From: DASUHT01 sp038230835
Lineage (GTDB): Bacteria > Actinomycetota > Thermoleophilia > Gaiellales > JAICJC01
Direction: 5' to 3'
NCBI GenBank assembly: GCA_038230835.1
Contig: JBBRMM010000011.1
Location: 55,694-119,693, forward strand
Length of the DNA stretch: 64,000 bases
This document shows, piece after piece, positions 15,971 to 23,781 of this stretch (positions are counted from its first letter, which is position 1; each line of letters starts with the position of its first letter). The notes beneath the pieces are model-generated. The model worked only from the letters and a program-made list of their open reading frames with translations. It was not told where the DNA came from and made no database searches. The position numbers and the translations under genes were made by a program.

Positions 15971-16756
15971 CTACCAGGCGCCCAGCAGCTTGAGGCCGCT
16001 GGCTGCAAGCACCGTCGCGATCGAGCCGCGCAGCGCCTTCTCGTGCATCTTGGCGGTGAAGTGGGAGCCGATCAGGATGCCGGGGATCGAGCCGATCAGG
16101 ATCGATCCGACCACCGAGTAGTTGGGAGTTCCCCAGAGCACGGTGGCGAGGCCCGCAGTGACGGTGACCATCGCGCCGTGGAAGACATCGGTACCGACCA
16201 CCTTGCGCGCGGACAGGGGGAAGATCGTGACCAGCGCGACGCCGAAGAAGACGCCCGAGCCGACCGAGGTGAGGCCGAGCAGGAAGCCGAAGACCACGCC
16301 GATCGAGAGAGCCAGCACCCGATGCCGACGGGTGAGCGGGCCGTCGGTCGGCAGCTTGGCGTTCTTGAACAGCCCACGGATCGTGACGAAGGTGCGGATG
16401 GCGACCATGACTCCGACCAGCACCAGCATGTAGCCGATCACTTTGGGCAGCCAGGAGTCGATGTTGTGGAAGACGTGGTAGAGCGAGAAGACGCCCACCA
16501 GCGCGCCCGGTACCGACCCGGCGCCCATCCACAGCGCGAGCTCACGGTTGACGTTCTTGAGCTGGGTGTGCCGCGCCGCGCCGAACATCTTGGTGATCGA
16601 CGCGTAGATCAGGTCGGTGCCGACCGCGGTGCCGGCGGGGATGCCGAAGAACGAGATCAGGATGGGCGTCATCAGCGAGCCGGCGCCCATTCCGGTCAGC
16701 CCCACCAACAGCCCGACGGCCAGGCCCGCCCCTATCAGTCCGATATTGATGTCCAT
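15971..16756 (-). CDS. TauE/SafE-family permease, copy A
   Basis: This 261-residue, roughly eight-helix membrane protein has the family's repeated halves: GLLVGLTGMGAGSLMTPILI at the N-terminus and FGFLLGLTSVGSGVFFGVAL after the middle loop, each with G-x-G-x-G. Family members move sulfite, sulfoacetate or related sulfur anions, usually outward. The ATG 16756 has a clear GGGGAGGC Shine-Dalgarno. Its own promoter contains the 16-bp element also found before copy B. It neighbours sulfate-activation genes, so transport of a sulfur oxyanion or sulfonate is likely. Direction and substrate are unknown. Confidence 0.88.
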   Translation of the reverse strand: MDINIGLIGAGLAVGLLVGLTGMGAGSLMTPILISFFGIPAGTAVGTDLIYASITKMFGAARHTQLKNVNRELALWMGAGSVPGALVGVFSLYHVFHNIDSWLPKVIGYMLVLVGVMVAIRTFVTIRGLFKNAKLPTDGPLTRRHRVLALSIGVVFGFLLGLTSVGSGVFFGVALVTIFPLSARKVVGTDVFHGAMVTVTAGLATVLWGTPNYSVVGSILIGSIPGILIGSHFTAKMHEKALRGSIATVLAASGLKLLGAW

Positions 16757-16885
16757 CGCGCTTGCCTCCCCCTCGAAAAGAGTGCTGGCCGCCTACCGGC
16801 CCGCGTTGATTACCACTAGCCTAACCGATTTAGTGGGGAATGCAAGTGGGTAAACAGAAATTTCTTCACCGCTTGCAGCGAACCC
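16757..16885 (-). promoter_or_regulatory. Promoter and leader of TauE/SafE copy A
   Basis: The minus strand carries TTGCAT, a 16-nt spacer, then TAGGCT, a good -35/-10 pair. The 16-bp element AGTGGGGAATGCAAGT (plus strand, 16832-16847) spans the -35 and the first part of the spacer. The remaining sequence is a leader of about 60 nt ending in a GGGGAGGC ribosome binding site. Confidence 0.65.
16832..16847 (-). repeat. 16-bp promoter repeat, copy A
   Basis: AGTGGGGAATGCAAGT here is identical to 17711-17726. On the minus strand it reads ACTTGCATTCCCCACT, with the -35 TTGCAT inside it. Exact conservation beyond the -35, in front of two paralogous permease genes, suggests a shared regulator site. 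Confidence 0.75.
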
Positions 16886-17686
16886 TCAGCCGAACAGGCC
16901 GAGCAGCTTCATGCCGGAGAGCGCCAGCACCGCTGAGAGCGAGCCTCTCAGCGCCCGTTCGGGCAGTTTGACCGAAAGTTGCGCTCCGACGAGAATCCCG
17001 GGGATCGAGCCGAGCATCAGGAACCCGATGCTGGAGAACGCGATCGAGGGCAGGAAGAAGTACGCCGCGGTGGCGGCCGCGATGGTGACCAGCGCGCCGT
17101 GGAAGAGGTCGGTGCCGACCACCTTCAGCGTCGACAGCGGAAACAGCGTGAGCAGGGCCATGCCGAAGAACGCTCCGGCTCCGACAGAGGTCAGACCAAA
17201 GACGAACCCGAACACGAGGCCGATCGCCATCGCCAGCACCCGGTGGCGGCGATTCAACGGCCCGTCCTTGGGGATGTTGTCGGTGAAGATCGCCCGCAGC
17301 GTGAAGAACGTTCGGACCGCGACCGCAATTGCCACCAGGATCAGGGCGTAGCCGATCACGTCCTTGATGTCTGCCTGGACGGCCTTGCCCTCGGAAGCGG
17401 CCAGCCGGTGCAGCGTGTACACGCCGGCGACAGACGCCGGCACGCTGCCCACCGCCATGTAGACGGCGAGCTCGCGATGCACGGTGTTCAGGGTCAGGTG
17501 GCGCACGCCGCCGACCAGCTTGGTGCCGGCCGAGTACAGCAGGTCGGTGCCCACGGCGGCCACCGCGCCGACGTTGAACACGGTGATCAGGATCGGCGCC
17601 ATCAGCGATCCGGCGCCCATACCTGTGGCACCGATCAGCAGGCCGACGACCAGTCCGGCCAGGGTGAGCTTCTCGTTCAGTCCCAC
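16886..17686 (-). CDS. TauE/SafE-family permease, copy B
   Basis: This 266-residue paralog of the next gene has the same order of motifs: GLLIGATGMGAGSLMAPILI, VGTDLLYSAGTKLVGGVRHL and FGFVFGLTSVGAGAFFGMAL. I chose GTG 17686 (VGLNEKLTLAG) because GAGGC precedes it and the longer frame would need a TTG. Tandem divergence suggests an old duplication with a split in substrate or direction. It lies between Sat and copy A with its own promoter, and so is regulated apart from the Sat operon. Confidence 0.87.
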   Translation of the reverse strand: MGLNEKLTLAGLVVGLLIGATGMGAGSLMAPILITVFNVGAVAAVGTDLLYSAGTKLVGGVRHLTLNTVHRELAVYMAVGSVPASVAGVYTLHRLAASEGKAVQADIKDVIGYALILVAIAVAVRTFFTLRAIFTDNIPKDGPLNRRHRVLAMAIGLVFGFVFGLTSVGAGAFFGMALLTLFPLSTLKVVGTDLFHGALVTIAAATAAYFFLPSIAFSSIGFLMLGSIPGILVGAQLSVKLPERALRGSLSAVLALSGMKLLGLFG

Positions 17687-17726
17687 GATTGCCTCAAATA
17701 TAAGCGGCAAAGTGGGGAATGCAAGT
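17687..17726 (-). promoter_or_regulatory. Promoter of TauE/SafE copy B
   Basis: The minus strand has TTGCAT, a 16-nt spacer, then TATATT, close to consensus. The -10 ends 10 nt before GTG 17686, so the leader would be only a few nucleotides. The 16-bp shared element overlaps the -35. Confidence 0.65.
17711..17726 (-). repeat. 16-bp promoter repeat, copy B
   Basis: This is an exact copy of 16832-16847. The spacing from the internal TTGCAT to the -10 (16 nt) is the same in both promoters, so the element keeps its position relative to RNA polymerase. Confidence 0.75.
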
Positions 17727-17729
17727 TAG

Positions 17730-17763
17730 CCTGCCGCCCACACCATCCGGTGTGGGCGGCAGG
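17730..17763 (-). terminator. Hairpin after sat
   Basis: A perfect 14-bp stem, CCTGCCGCCCACAC and its complement, closes a 6-nt loop that can pair once more. It starts 7 nt past the sat stop and lies just before the copy B promoter. There is no T-tract. It separates the sulfur operon from the permease. Confidence 0.75.
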
Positions 17764-17770
17764 AACCGGC

Positions 17771-18940
17771 TCAGCTCTTGCTGCGGTAGGCCTCGATCAG
17801 CACCTGCGCCACCTCGGGCCGGGTGAACTCGACCGGCGGGATCTCCCCGTTTCCGAGCATCTCCCGCACCTTGGTGCCCGAAAGGAACACGTGGTGCTCC
17901 TGGGGATGAGGGCAGGTCTTGTTGGAAGCCATGTTGCCGCACGTGCGGCAGAAGAACGTGTGGTCGAAGAACATCGGCTCGATGTCCAGCTCGTGCGGCT
18001 CGAACTCGTCGAAGATGTAGTGGGCGTCGTAGGTGCCGTAGTAGCTGCCCACTCCGGCATGGTCGCGACCGACGATGAAGTGCGAGCAGCCGTAGTTCTT
18101 ACGGCAGATCGCGTGCCACACCGCTTCCCGCGGGCCGGCATAGCGCATTGCCGCCGGAAACACTCCGAGGAGCGTGCGGTCGGGCGGGTAGTAGCCCTCG
18201 AGCAGCACGTCGTAGCAGCGCATGCGAACGTCTGCAGGGATGTCGTCGCCCTTGGTCTTGCCCACCAGGGGATGCAGCAGCAGGCCGTCCACCGTCTCCA
18301 GTGCGCACTTCTGCACGTGCTCGTGCGCGCGGTGCACCGGATTGCGGGTCTGGAAGCCGACCACTCGGCTCCAGCCACGCTCGGCGAAGATCCGCCGGGT
18401 GTCGACGGGGTCGAGCGTGGCGGCCGGGAAGGCAGGCTCAGGTCGTTTGAACACCGTCACCGGGCCACCGACGAGGGTCGACCCCTCGGCGTAGATCTGC
18501 GCCACGCCGGGGTGCGCCTCGTCCGTCGTGCGGTAGACCTTGGCGGCCTCGTTCTCGCGGTCGGCCTGGAACACCTCGGCCACCTTGAGCACGGCCAGCA
18601 GATCCCCCTCGTAGCCTTCGAGCGCGATCCGCCCGCCGCTGGGCGCAGTCTCCACGGCCAGCGTGACCGGGATCGCCCAGGGAAGACCGTTCTCGAGGTG
18701 CATGTGCTCGACCGAGCCGGTGTAGTCGGCGCTGGTCATGAAGCCGGTCAGCGGCGAGAGTGCCCCCGACGCGATCATGTCCAGATCTGCGGTCTGCTTC
18801 TCGGTCATGCGCACCCGCGGCAGCGATGCGGCCTCCGCGGCCAGGGCGGCGGCTTCGTCACCGCTCACCGTGCGGTCGACGAGTTCCCCGCCGTGGGGAG
18901 CGATCAGGTGGCTCTTCTTGGTCTCGGTCGCACCTGTCAT
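17771..18940 (-). CDS. sat: ATP sulfurylase (sulfate adenylyltransferase)
   Basis: This 389-residue enzyme makes adenylyl sulfate (APS) and pyrophosphate from ATP and sulfate. The ATP-binding signature GFQTRNPVHRAHE lies at residues 195-207 and VGRDHAGVG near 288. A C-terminal CRTCGNMASNKTCPH stretch is the metal-binding cysteine cluster found in many prokaryotic Sat proteins. It is the monofunctional Sat type rather than CysD/CysN. The ATG 18940 shares one base with the cysC stop. It is the last gene of the operon and is followed by a strong hairpin. Confidence 0.96.
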   Translation of the reverse strand: MTGATETKKSHLIAPHGGELVDRTVSGDEAAALAAEAASLPRVRMTEKQTADLDMIASGALSPLTGFMTSADYTGSVEHMHLENGLPWAIPVTLAVETAPSGGRIALEGYEGDLLAVLKVAEVFQADRENEAAKVYRTTDEAHPGVAQIYAEGSTLVGGPVTVFKRPEPAFPAATLDPVDTRRIFAERGWSRVVGFQTRNPVHRAHEHVQKCALETVDGLLLHPLVGKTKGDDIPADVRMRCYDVLLEGYYPPDRTLLGVFPAAMRYAGPREAVWHAICRKNYGCSHFIVGRDHAGVGSYYGTYDAHYIFDEFEPHELDIEPMFFDHTFFCRTCGNMASNKTCPHPQEHHVFLSGTKVREMLGNGEIPPVEFTRPEVAQVLIEAYRSKS

Positions 18941-19503
18941 CAGGCGACGGCCTCTTCTCGGGCGGGCTCCAGAAATCCGAGCCGCTCCAGCTCCCCGATC
19001 ACGTACTCGGCCGACTGCTCGGGCGATCGGCCCTCGGTCTCGACCGTGATCTCGGGGTTCTCGGGTGCCTCGTACGGGTCCGAAATGCCGGTGAACTCCT
19101 TGATCTCGCCCGAGCGCGCCTTTGCGTACAGGCCCTTCAGGTCGCGTCGCTCGCATTCCTCCAGCGACGTGGCGACGAAGATCTCGACGAAACGGGTGTC
19201 GATCATCTCGCGCACCATGTCGCGGGTCTCGGAGTACGGCGAGATGGCCGCGCAGATCACGCAGGCGCCGTGGCGCGTCAGCAGCTTCGCCACGAAGCCG
19301 ATGCGCAGGATGTTCGTGTCGCGGTCCTCGCGTGAGAAGCCGAGGCCCTTGGACAGGTTGGTGCGGACGACGTCGCCGTCCAGGTGCTCGACCAGCACGC
19401 CGCGCCGCTCGATCTCGGGGCCGATGATCTGGGCGATGGTGCTCTTGCCCGATCCCGACAACCCCGTGAACCACAGGGTGAATCCGGTGTGTTCGTGTGT
19501 CAC
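18940..19503 (-). CDS. cysC: Adenylylsulfate kinase
   Basis: This 187-residue kinase phosphorylates APS to PAPS. The P-loop GLSGSGKS is at residues 14-21, HLDGDVVRTNLSKGLGFS near 40-57 is the APS-binding region, and FVEIFVATSLEECERRDLKG lies near 110. I chose GTG 19503 because AAAGGA precedes it by about 9 nt; this is one of the few clear ribosome binding sites in the operon, and it follows a 43-nt gap after cysH. Because CysH here is of the APS-reducing type, PAPS may be needed mainly for sulfotransfer, for example by the enzyme at 4133. Confidence 0.96.
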   Translation of the reverse strand: MTHEHTGFTLWFTGLSGSGKSTIAQIIGPEIERRGVLVEHLDGDVVRTNLSKGLGFSREDRDTNILRIGFVAKLLTRHGACVICAAISPYSETRDMVREMIDTRFVEIFVATSLEECERRDLKGLYAKARSGEIKEFTGISDPYEAPENPEITVETEGRSPEQSAEYVIGELERLGFLEPAREEAVA

Positions 19504-19546
19504 TTCAGTGTTCCTTTCATCGATTGCCCACGGATGGATCTCGGCG

Positions 19547-20254
19547 CTACCGGGCGTGCAGCCCGCACTCCACCTTGCCGGTGCCACGCCACCGTCCCGA
19601 CCGCTCGTCGGCAGCCGCCCCGCCTGCGGAGCTGGTGCACGGGATGCAGCCGATCGACGGATACCCGTGGTCGTGCAGAGTGTTGTAGGGGATGCTGTGC
19701 CTCCAGATGTATCGCCACACGTCGCGGCTCGTCCAGTCTGCAAGTGGCTGGACCTTCACCACACCACGCCGTTCGTCCATCTCGATTTTGCGTGCATTCT
19801 GCCTCGTTGTCGACTGTTCGCGTCGAATTCCTGTCACCCAAGCGTCCATTCCCTCCAATGCGCGCTCGAGCGGTGCGACCTTGCGGATCCCGCAGCATGC
19901 GTCGGGATCGCGCTCCCAGAGCCGATCTCCGTGCTCCTTGGCCTGCTCGTCGACGGTCAATTCGGGGTCGATTCTCTCGAAGTTTATCGGATAACGGGAG
20001 ATTAACTTCTTCCGCGTCTCGTAGGTCTCCGGGAACAGCAGACCGGTGTCGAACTCGACCACGCGCATGCTCGGTGCGATCTCGGACACCATGTGCACCA
20101 GCACGGAGCTCTGCTTCTGCCAGGAGCACGTGAGCAGGATCCGCTCGCCGAAGCGGTCGGCCGCCCACTCCAGTACGCGCTCGGCGCTCAGCGGCTCAAG
20201 CTCGTCCGCGACGCGGTCGATCTCGACGGCGGTCATGGGCAGGGTGCGGCTCAC
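19547..20254 (-). CDS. cysH: Assimilatory APS/PAPS reductase, iron-sulfur type
   Basis: This 235-residue protein reduces activated sulfate to sulfite. Cys120-Cys121 (CCGIRK) and Cys203/Cys206 (GCIPC) form the four-cysteine [4Fe-4S] set that marks APS reductases and separates them from E. coli-type PAPS reductases. The C-terminal ECGLH carries the catalytic cysteine. The start is GTG 20254, overlapping the comA stop (GTGA). A second candidate, ATG 20236, would remove six residues. Electron donors such as thioredoxin are not encoded here. Confidence 0.95.
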   Translation of the reverse strand: MSRTLPMTAVEIDRVADELEPLSAERVLEWAADRFGERILLTCSWQKQSSVLVHMVSEIAPSMRVVEFDTGLLFPETYETRKKLISRYPINFERIDPELTVDEQAKEHGDRLWERDPDACCGIRKVAPLERALEGMDAWVTGIRREQSTTRQNARKIEMDERRGVVKVQPLADWTSRDVWRYIWRHSIPYNTLHDHGYPSIGCIPCTSSAGGAAADERSGRWRGTGKVECGLHAR

Positions 20255-21030
20255 GTGCGGGCCGGGAGATCCCGCAGCAGAAGGTCGGCCATGGTGTCGG
20301 ATCGCAGACCCAGACGGAGGGTCTCGAGCGGGATCACCTCTTCGGGAGGGATGTTCCCCAGATTGACCTCGGCCCCCAGGTGGCGGATGAACCACGCCTG
20401 CTGTTCCTTCTGGGGCGCCTCGAAGAGCAGGTTGTCCACCGGGATCTCGTGCACGATCTCGTCGATCAAGCCGCTTCTGACCTCACCCGTGCCGCGGAAG
20501 ATGCCGGCGGTGCCGCCCTCGCGCGCCTCTGTGATCACCTTGACTGCGCCGGCGGCCAACTCCTCCTTGATCCACACCACCCACTGATACGGCGCGAAGA
20601 TGCACTCGCTGTCCTTCGACCCGACCTCGGACAGCACGACGAACTCCTGCGCGAGGGACGAGATCAGCTCGAGCTTCGAGTCGCGCTCGATCTGGATCGT
20701 GCCGTCGGACACCTCGACGTGTGTGAACCCGTGGGTGGTGGTCCAGCGGCGGAACTCATCCACCTTGCCACGGGCGATCGCCGCCTCCAGCAGGGTGCCG
20801 CCGCACATCACGGGGATTCCGGCCTGCTGGTACAGGCGCAGCTTGTCGACCAGGTTGCGCGTCACGTACGACGTGCCCCAGCCCAGCTTGACGATGTCGA
20901 CGTAGTCGCCGGCGGAGTCCAGCAGCCCCTCCACCTCGGACAGCGTGAGACCCTTGTCGATCACGTGCGTCCAGCCGCGTTCGCGTGGTTTGGCCGGGCG
21001 CATCGGCAGACCCAGGAATTCTTCGACCAT
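20251..21030 (-). CDS. Phosphosulfolactate synthase-like protein (ComA family)
   Basis: This 259-residue TIM-barrel protein resembles ComA, which adds sulfite to phosphoenolpyruvate to give 2-phospho-3-sulfolactate. Visible family blocks are DYVDIVKLGWGTSYVTRN, IPVMCGGTLLEAAIARGKVD, THVEVSDGTIQI and VITEAREGGTAGIF. ATG 21030 has a strong GGGAGGC ribosome binding site. It lies between fumarase genes and cysH, whose product makes sulfite, so use of sulfite as substrate is plausible. The ComB, ComC, ComD and ComE steps of coenzyme M synthesis are not seen here, so the final product is open. Confidence 0.85.
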   Translation of the reverse strand: MVEEFLGLPMRPAKPRERGWTHVIDKGLTLSEVEGLLDSAGDYVDIVKLGWGTSYVTRNLVDKLRLYQQAGIPVMCGGTLLEAAIARGKVDEFRRWTTTHGFTHVEVSDGTIQIERDSKLELISSLAQEFVVLSEVGSKDSECIFAPYQWVVWIKEELAAGAVKVITEAREGGTAGIFRGTGEVRSGLIDEIVHEIPVDNLLFEAPQKEQQAWFIRHLGAEVNLGNIPPEEVIPLETLRLGLRSDTMADLLLRDLPART

Positions 21031-21045
21031 CAGCGATGCCTCCCG

Positions 21046-21630
21046 CTAGAGCTTTGCGTAGATGGAGTCTTCGAGGCGCCTGCGCGCCTCGACCTGGACG
21101 TTCTCGTAGAGCGATTCGCCGTGTGTGTCCATGCCGACGATCAGCGGCCCGAAGTCGCGCACCCGGAACTTCCACAGGCACTCGGGCATCAGGTCTTCCC
21201 ACTCGACCTGCTCGATCTCCTCGATCTGGGTCGTCTCGAGCGCCGCTGCGCCGCCGACGATCGCCAGGTAGACGCCGCCGTGCGCCCGCAGCGGCTCCAG
21301 CGCCTCGGGCAGCAGGCCGCCCTTGCCGATGATCGCCCTGGCCTGGTGGTCGCGCACCAGGCCCTCGGTGAACCGGCTCATCCGGGCCGACGTGGTGGTG
21401 CCGATGCACATCGGCTCGTACCGTCCGTCGCCGAGCTTCCGCACGTTGGGGGCCGTGTGCAGGAGGGCGGCGCCCTGGAGCGGGATTGGGGGCTGTTGGC
21501 CGTTGTCGAAGATCCGGATCTGGGTTGCGTCACGGATCCCGATGATGTGCCCCTGGATGGTCACGGTGTCACCGGCGCGCAGTCCGCGGACGGTCGCCTC
21601 GTCGGTGGGGAAGGTGATCTCGTGGTGCAT
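21046..21630 (-). CDS. Class I fumarase-type hydro-lyase, beta subunit
   Basis: This 194-residue protein matches the C-terminal part of iron-sulfur fumarases and tartrate dehydratases: LRAGDTVTIQGHIIGIRDA, MCIGTTTSARMSRFTEGLV, ARAIIGKGGL. The ATG 21630 shares one base with the stop of the alpha gene, so the subunits are made together. It ends with TAG just before comA. Fumarate hydration is the usual reaction, but tartrate or other 2-hydroxy acids are possible, especially in this sulfur operon. Confidence 0.9.
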   Translation of the reverse strand: MHHEITFPTDEATVRGLRAGDTVTIQGHIIGIRDATQIRIFDNGQQPPIPLQGAALLHTAPNVRKLGDGRYEPMCIGTTTSARMSRFTEGLVRDHQARAIIGKGGLLPEALEPLRAHGGVYLAIVGGAAALETTQIEEIEQVEWEDLMPECLWKFRVRDFGPLIVGMDTHGESLYENVQVEARRRLEDSIYAKL

Positions 21631-22529
21631 CAGGCCTCCCGATCCCAGTCGACGCTGCCGTCGGCGGTGATGTGGACGCTCGCCCGACGTGCGGCCCAGC
21701 ACTGGTAGTTGACCGCCACTGGATTCAGGGTGATGTGCGTGTGCGCCTGCTCGACATGCACGGCAAGCACCGTGGTGTCGCCGCCCAGCCCCATCGGTCC
21801 CACGCCGGTCTCGTTCAGCAGCACGAACAGCTCGGTCTCGAGCCCCGCCACGTCCGGGTCAGCGTTCTGGGTGCCGACCGGCCGGGCGATCGCCTCCTTG
21901 GCCAGGTGCATGGCGAGGTCGGCCGAACCGCCGATGCCGACGCCCACGATCCCCGGCGGGCACGGCTTGCCGCCCGCCCCGACGATCGAGTCGAGCACGA
22001 AGCGCTTGATCGCCTTCACGCCGTCGGCCGGCACCAGCATCTTCAGAAAGCTCATGTTCTCGGAGCCCGAGCCCTTGGGGACGCACTTGACGTCCAGGCC
22101 GTCCCAGTCGGGCACGAAATCCCAGTGGATGTGCGGGATCCGGTGGCCGGTGTTGTCCCCGGTCGGCTTGCGGGTCAGGGTGTGCACCGTGTTCGAGCGC
22201 AGCGGATGTTCGAGCGTCGCCCGCCGCGTGCCCTCTCGCAGCGCCGCCTCGATCCGCACCGGGTGGAGGCCGAAGCGCTCGCCCACGCGCACGTAGTAGA
22301 CCGCGATGCCGGTGTCCTGGCAGACGAGGTTCTTGCGCTCGTCAGCCACCTCGACATTGGTGTTGATCGTCTCCAGGATCCGCTTTCCCACCTTGTGCGT
22401 CTCGCGCTCCATGGCATCCTTCAGGGCGTCGCGGAGATCCTGGGGGATGTCCTTGAGCGCCCACACGTACAGGTGCGCCGCGGCATCCTCCACCACCTGC
22501 GCCAGGTTGGTCTCGACGGTCGTCGTCAT
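21630..22529 (-). CDS. Class I fumarase-type hydro-lyase, alpha subunit
   Basis: This 299-residue protein carries three cysteine sites for a [4Fe-4S] cluster: NLVCQDTGIAV (Cys70), CVPKGSGSENMS (near 150) and GKPCPPGIVGVGIGGSAD (near 190). Two-gene class I fumarases are common in anaerobes, archaea and some Actinomycetota. The ATG 22529 overlaps the flavoprotein stop (ATGA). Location between an FrdA-like flavoprotein and ComA suggests a linked chemistry on C3/C4 acids; L-tartrate dehydratase is an alternative assignment. Confidence 0.9.
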   Translation of the reverse strand: MTTTVETNLAQVVEDAAAHLYVWALKDIPQDLRDALKDAMERETHKVGKRILETINTNVEVADERKNLVCQDTGIAVYYVRVGERFGLHPVRIEAALREGTRRATLEHPLRSNTVHTLTRKPTGDNTGHRIPHIHWDFVPDWDGLDVKCVPKGSGSENMSFLKMLVPADGVKAIKRFVLDSIVGAGGKPCPPGIVGVGIGGSADLAMHLAKEAIARPVGTQNADPDVAGLETELFVLLNETGVGPMGLGGDTTVLAVHVEQAHTHITLNPVAVNYQCWAARRASVHITADGSVDWDREA

Positions 22530-23731
22530 CGCGTCCTTTCGGCGGCCGCTGCGCCGGCCCGGCGGCCGAATACCACGCAGTCGAGCAGCGAATTGCCCAT
22601 CATCCTGTTTCGGCCGTGCACGCCGCCGGAGACCTCTCCCGCCGCGAACAGCCCTTGCACGGTGGTCTCCCCATGGCGATCGATGCGAAGCCCACCGTTC
22701 TGGTAGTGAAGCACGGGATAGGTCAGGATCGGCTCGGTCAGCGGGTCGATGCCGGCCGCGCGATAGCGCCGCATCATGTACGGCAGCACCTGCGCGGCCA
22801 CCTCGGGGTCGATCAGTGTGGTATCGAGCAGGACCGCAGGGCGACCGTCCGGAGTGGTCAGACCACGACCCTCGGCGCACTCGTTCACGATCGCCTCGGC
22901 CACGGTGTCGCGCGGAGCCAGCTCGTCCACGAATCGCTCCCCGGTGGCGTTTCGCAGCAGCGCGCCGTAGGCGCGGGTGGTCTCGGGGATCGAGTAGCCC
23001 TGCAGGGGCGGTGGCCATGCGCCGCCGTTGGGATGGTGCTGGAGGGCATCGAAGTCGCGCACCTCGGCACCCAGGTCGCGGGCCATGCCGGTGGCCTCTC
23101 CGGTGGCGCCGGGCTGGTTGGTGGTCAGCACGCCGGCCGCCTGGGCCTCGGCGTAGCAGCGCCCGCCGGTGGCCAGCACCACCGCGCCGGCGTCCACGGC
23201 GCGCCGCTCGCCCGCCTGCTCGACGACCGCGCTGAAGCGGCCGTTGGGCCGGTCGAGGGAGATCAGCGGCGCGTGGTCGTGGATCACCAGCCCACGGGCG
23301 TCGAGCGCCGAGCGCAGCGCGCTGGCAATGGCGTGGCCGGTGCGGTCGCCGACCTGCAACAGGCGGTGCGCGGTTGCACCGCCGCAGCGGGCCAGCCGGT
23401 ACCCGTCGCCCTCGCGGGAGAATTCGACTCCCAGCTGCTCCAGCCAGGCGATCGCCTCCGGTGCCCCGGCCGTCAGCAGATCGGCCAGTTCCGGGTCGGC
23501 GGTGTCGTGCGACGAGCGGATGACGTCGGCGGCATGCTGCTCGGGCGAGTCGTCGCCGCCGACGGCGGCCTGGATCCCGCCCTGAGCCTTGCCGGTGTTG
23601 CACGACGCCTTCGAGCCCTTGGTGATCAGCAACACGTCGGCGCCCGCGCGGGACGCCGCCAGTGCCGCGCACAGGCCGGCCCCGCCGCTGCCCACGACGA
23701 GCACGTCAGCGTGTGTGGGGAGTTCGCTCAC
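22526..23731 (-). CDS. FAD-dependent fumarate reductase / L-aspartate oxidase-like flavoprotein
   Basis: This 401-residue protein has an N-terminal ADP-binding fold (DVLVVGSGGAGLCAALAASR) and ITKGSKASCNTGKAQGGIQA, the FAD contact after strand 2. RLARCGGATAHRLLQVGDRTGH lies in the middle, and GLFAAGEVSGGVHGRNRMMG with NSLLDCVVFG ends it. The last motif is typical of FrdA, SdhA and NadB. It lacks the C-terminal helical domain, so it is about 130-180 residues shorter than those enzymes, and no iron-sulfur or membrane partner is adjacent. Soluble fumarate reductase, aspartate oxidase or a sulfur-compound oxidoreductase are all possible. It heads the seven-gene run. Confidence 0.85.
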   Translation of the reverse strand: MSELPTHADVLVVGSGGAGLCAALAASRAGADVLLITKGSKASCNTGKAQGGIQAAVGGDDSPEQHAADVIRSSHDTADPELADLLTAGAPEAIAWLEQLGVEFSREGDGYRLARCGGATAHRLLQVGDRTGHAIASALRSALDARGLVIHDHAPLISLDRPNGRFSAVVEQAGERRAVDAGAVVLATGGRCYAEAQAAGVLTTNQPGATGEATGMARDLGAEVRDFDALQHHPNGGAWPPPLQGYSIPETTRAYGALLRNATGERFVDELAPRDTVAEAIVNECAEGRGLTTPDGRPAVLLDTTLIDPEVAAQVLPYMMRRYRAAGIDPLTEPILTYPVLHYQNGGLRIDRHGETTVQGLFAAGEVSGGVHGRNRMMGNSLLDCVVFGRRAGAAAAERTR

Positions 23732-23743
23732 GCACCCAGCTTA
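23732..23743 (-). promoter_or_regulatory. -10 of the flavoprotein-fumarase-sulfur operon
   Basis: TAAGCT on the minus strand ends exactly 6 nt before GTG 23731. The hexamer and spacing are the same as for the LysR gene at 582. This predicts a leaderless first gene for the operon that runs to sat. Confidence 0.55.
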
Positions 23744-23766
23744 CAGAAGGAGGCCTAATCCCGCGA

Positions 23767-23781
23767 ATAAGACGTCCTTAT
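23767..23781. promoter_or_regulatory. 15-bp palindrome upstream of the sulfur operon
   Basis: ATAAG-ACGTC-CTTAT has perfect 5-bp arms and an ACGTC centre. It lies 36-50 bp upstream of the flavoprotein start and overlaps the HIT stop codon. It could be an operator for the sulfur operon or a short hairpin ending the HIT transcript. Confidence 0.4.

Noticed and set aside
17687..17710. TTG 17710 as start of TauE copy B
   Set aside because: It lies within the spacer and -10 of the inferred promoter; GTG 17686 has a GAGGC just upstream.
16979..20005. A very long open frame on the plus strand opposite the permease and sulfate genes
   Set aside because: It is antisense to five well-supported genes and its residues (rich in H, R, E, Q runs) show no domain. 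High GC content produces such frames.
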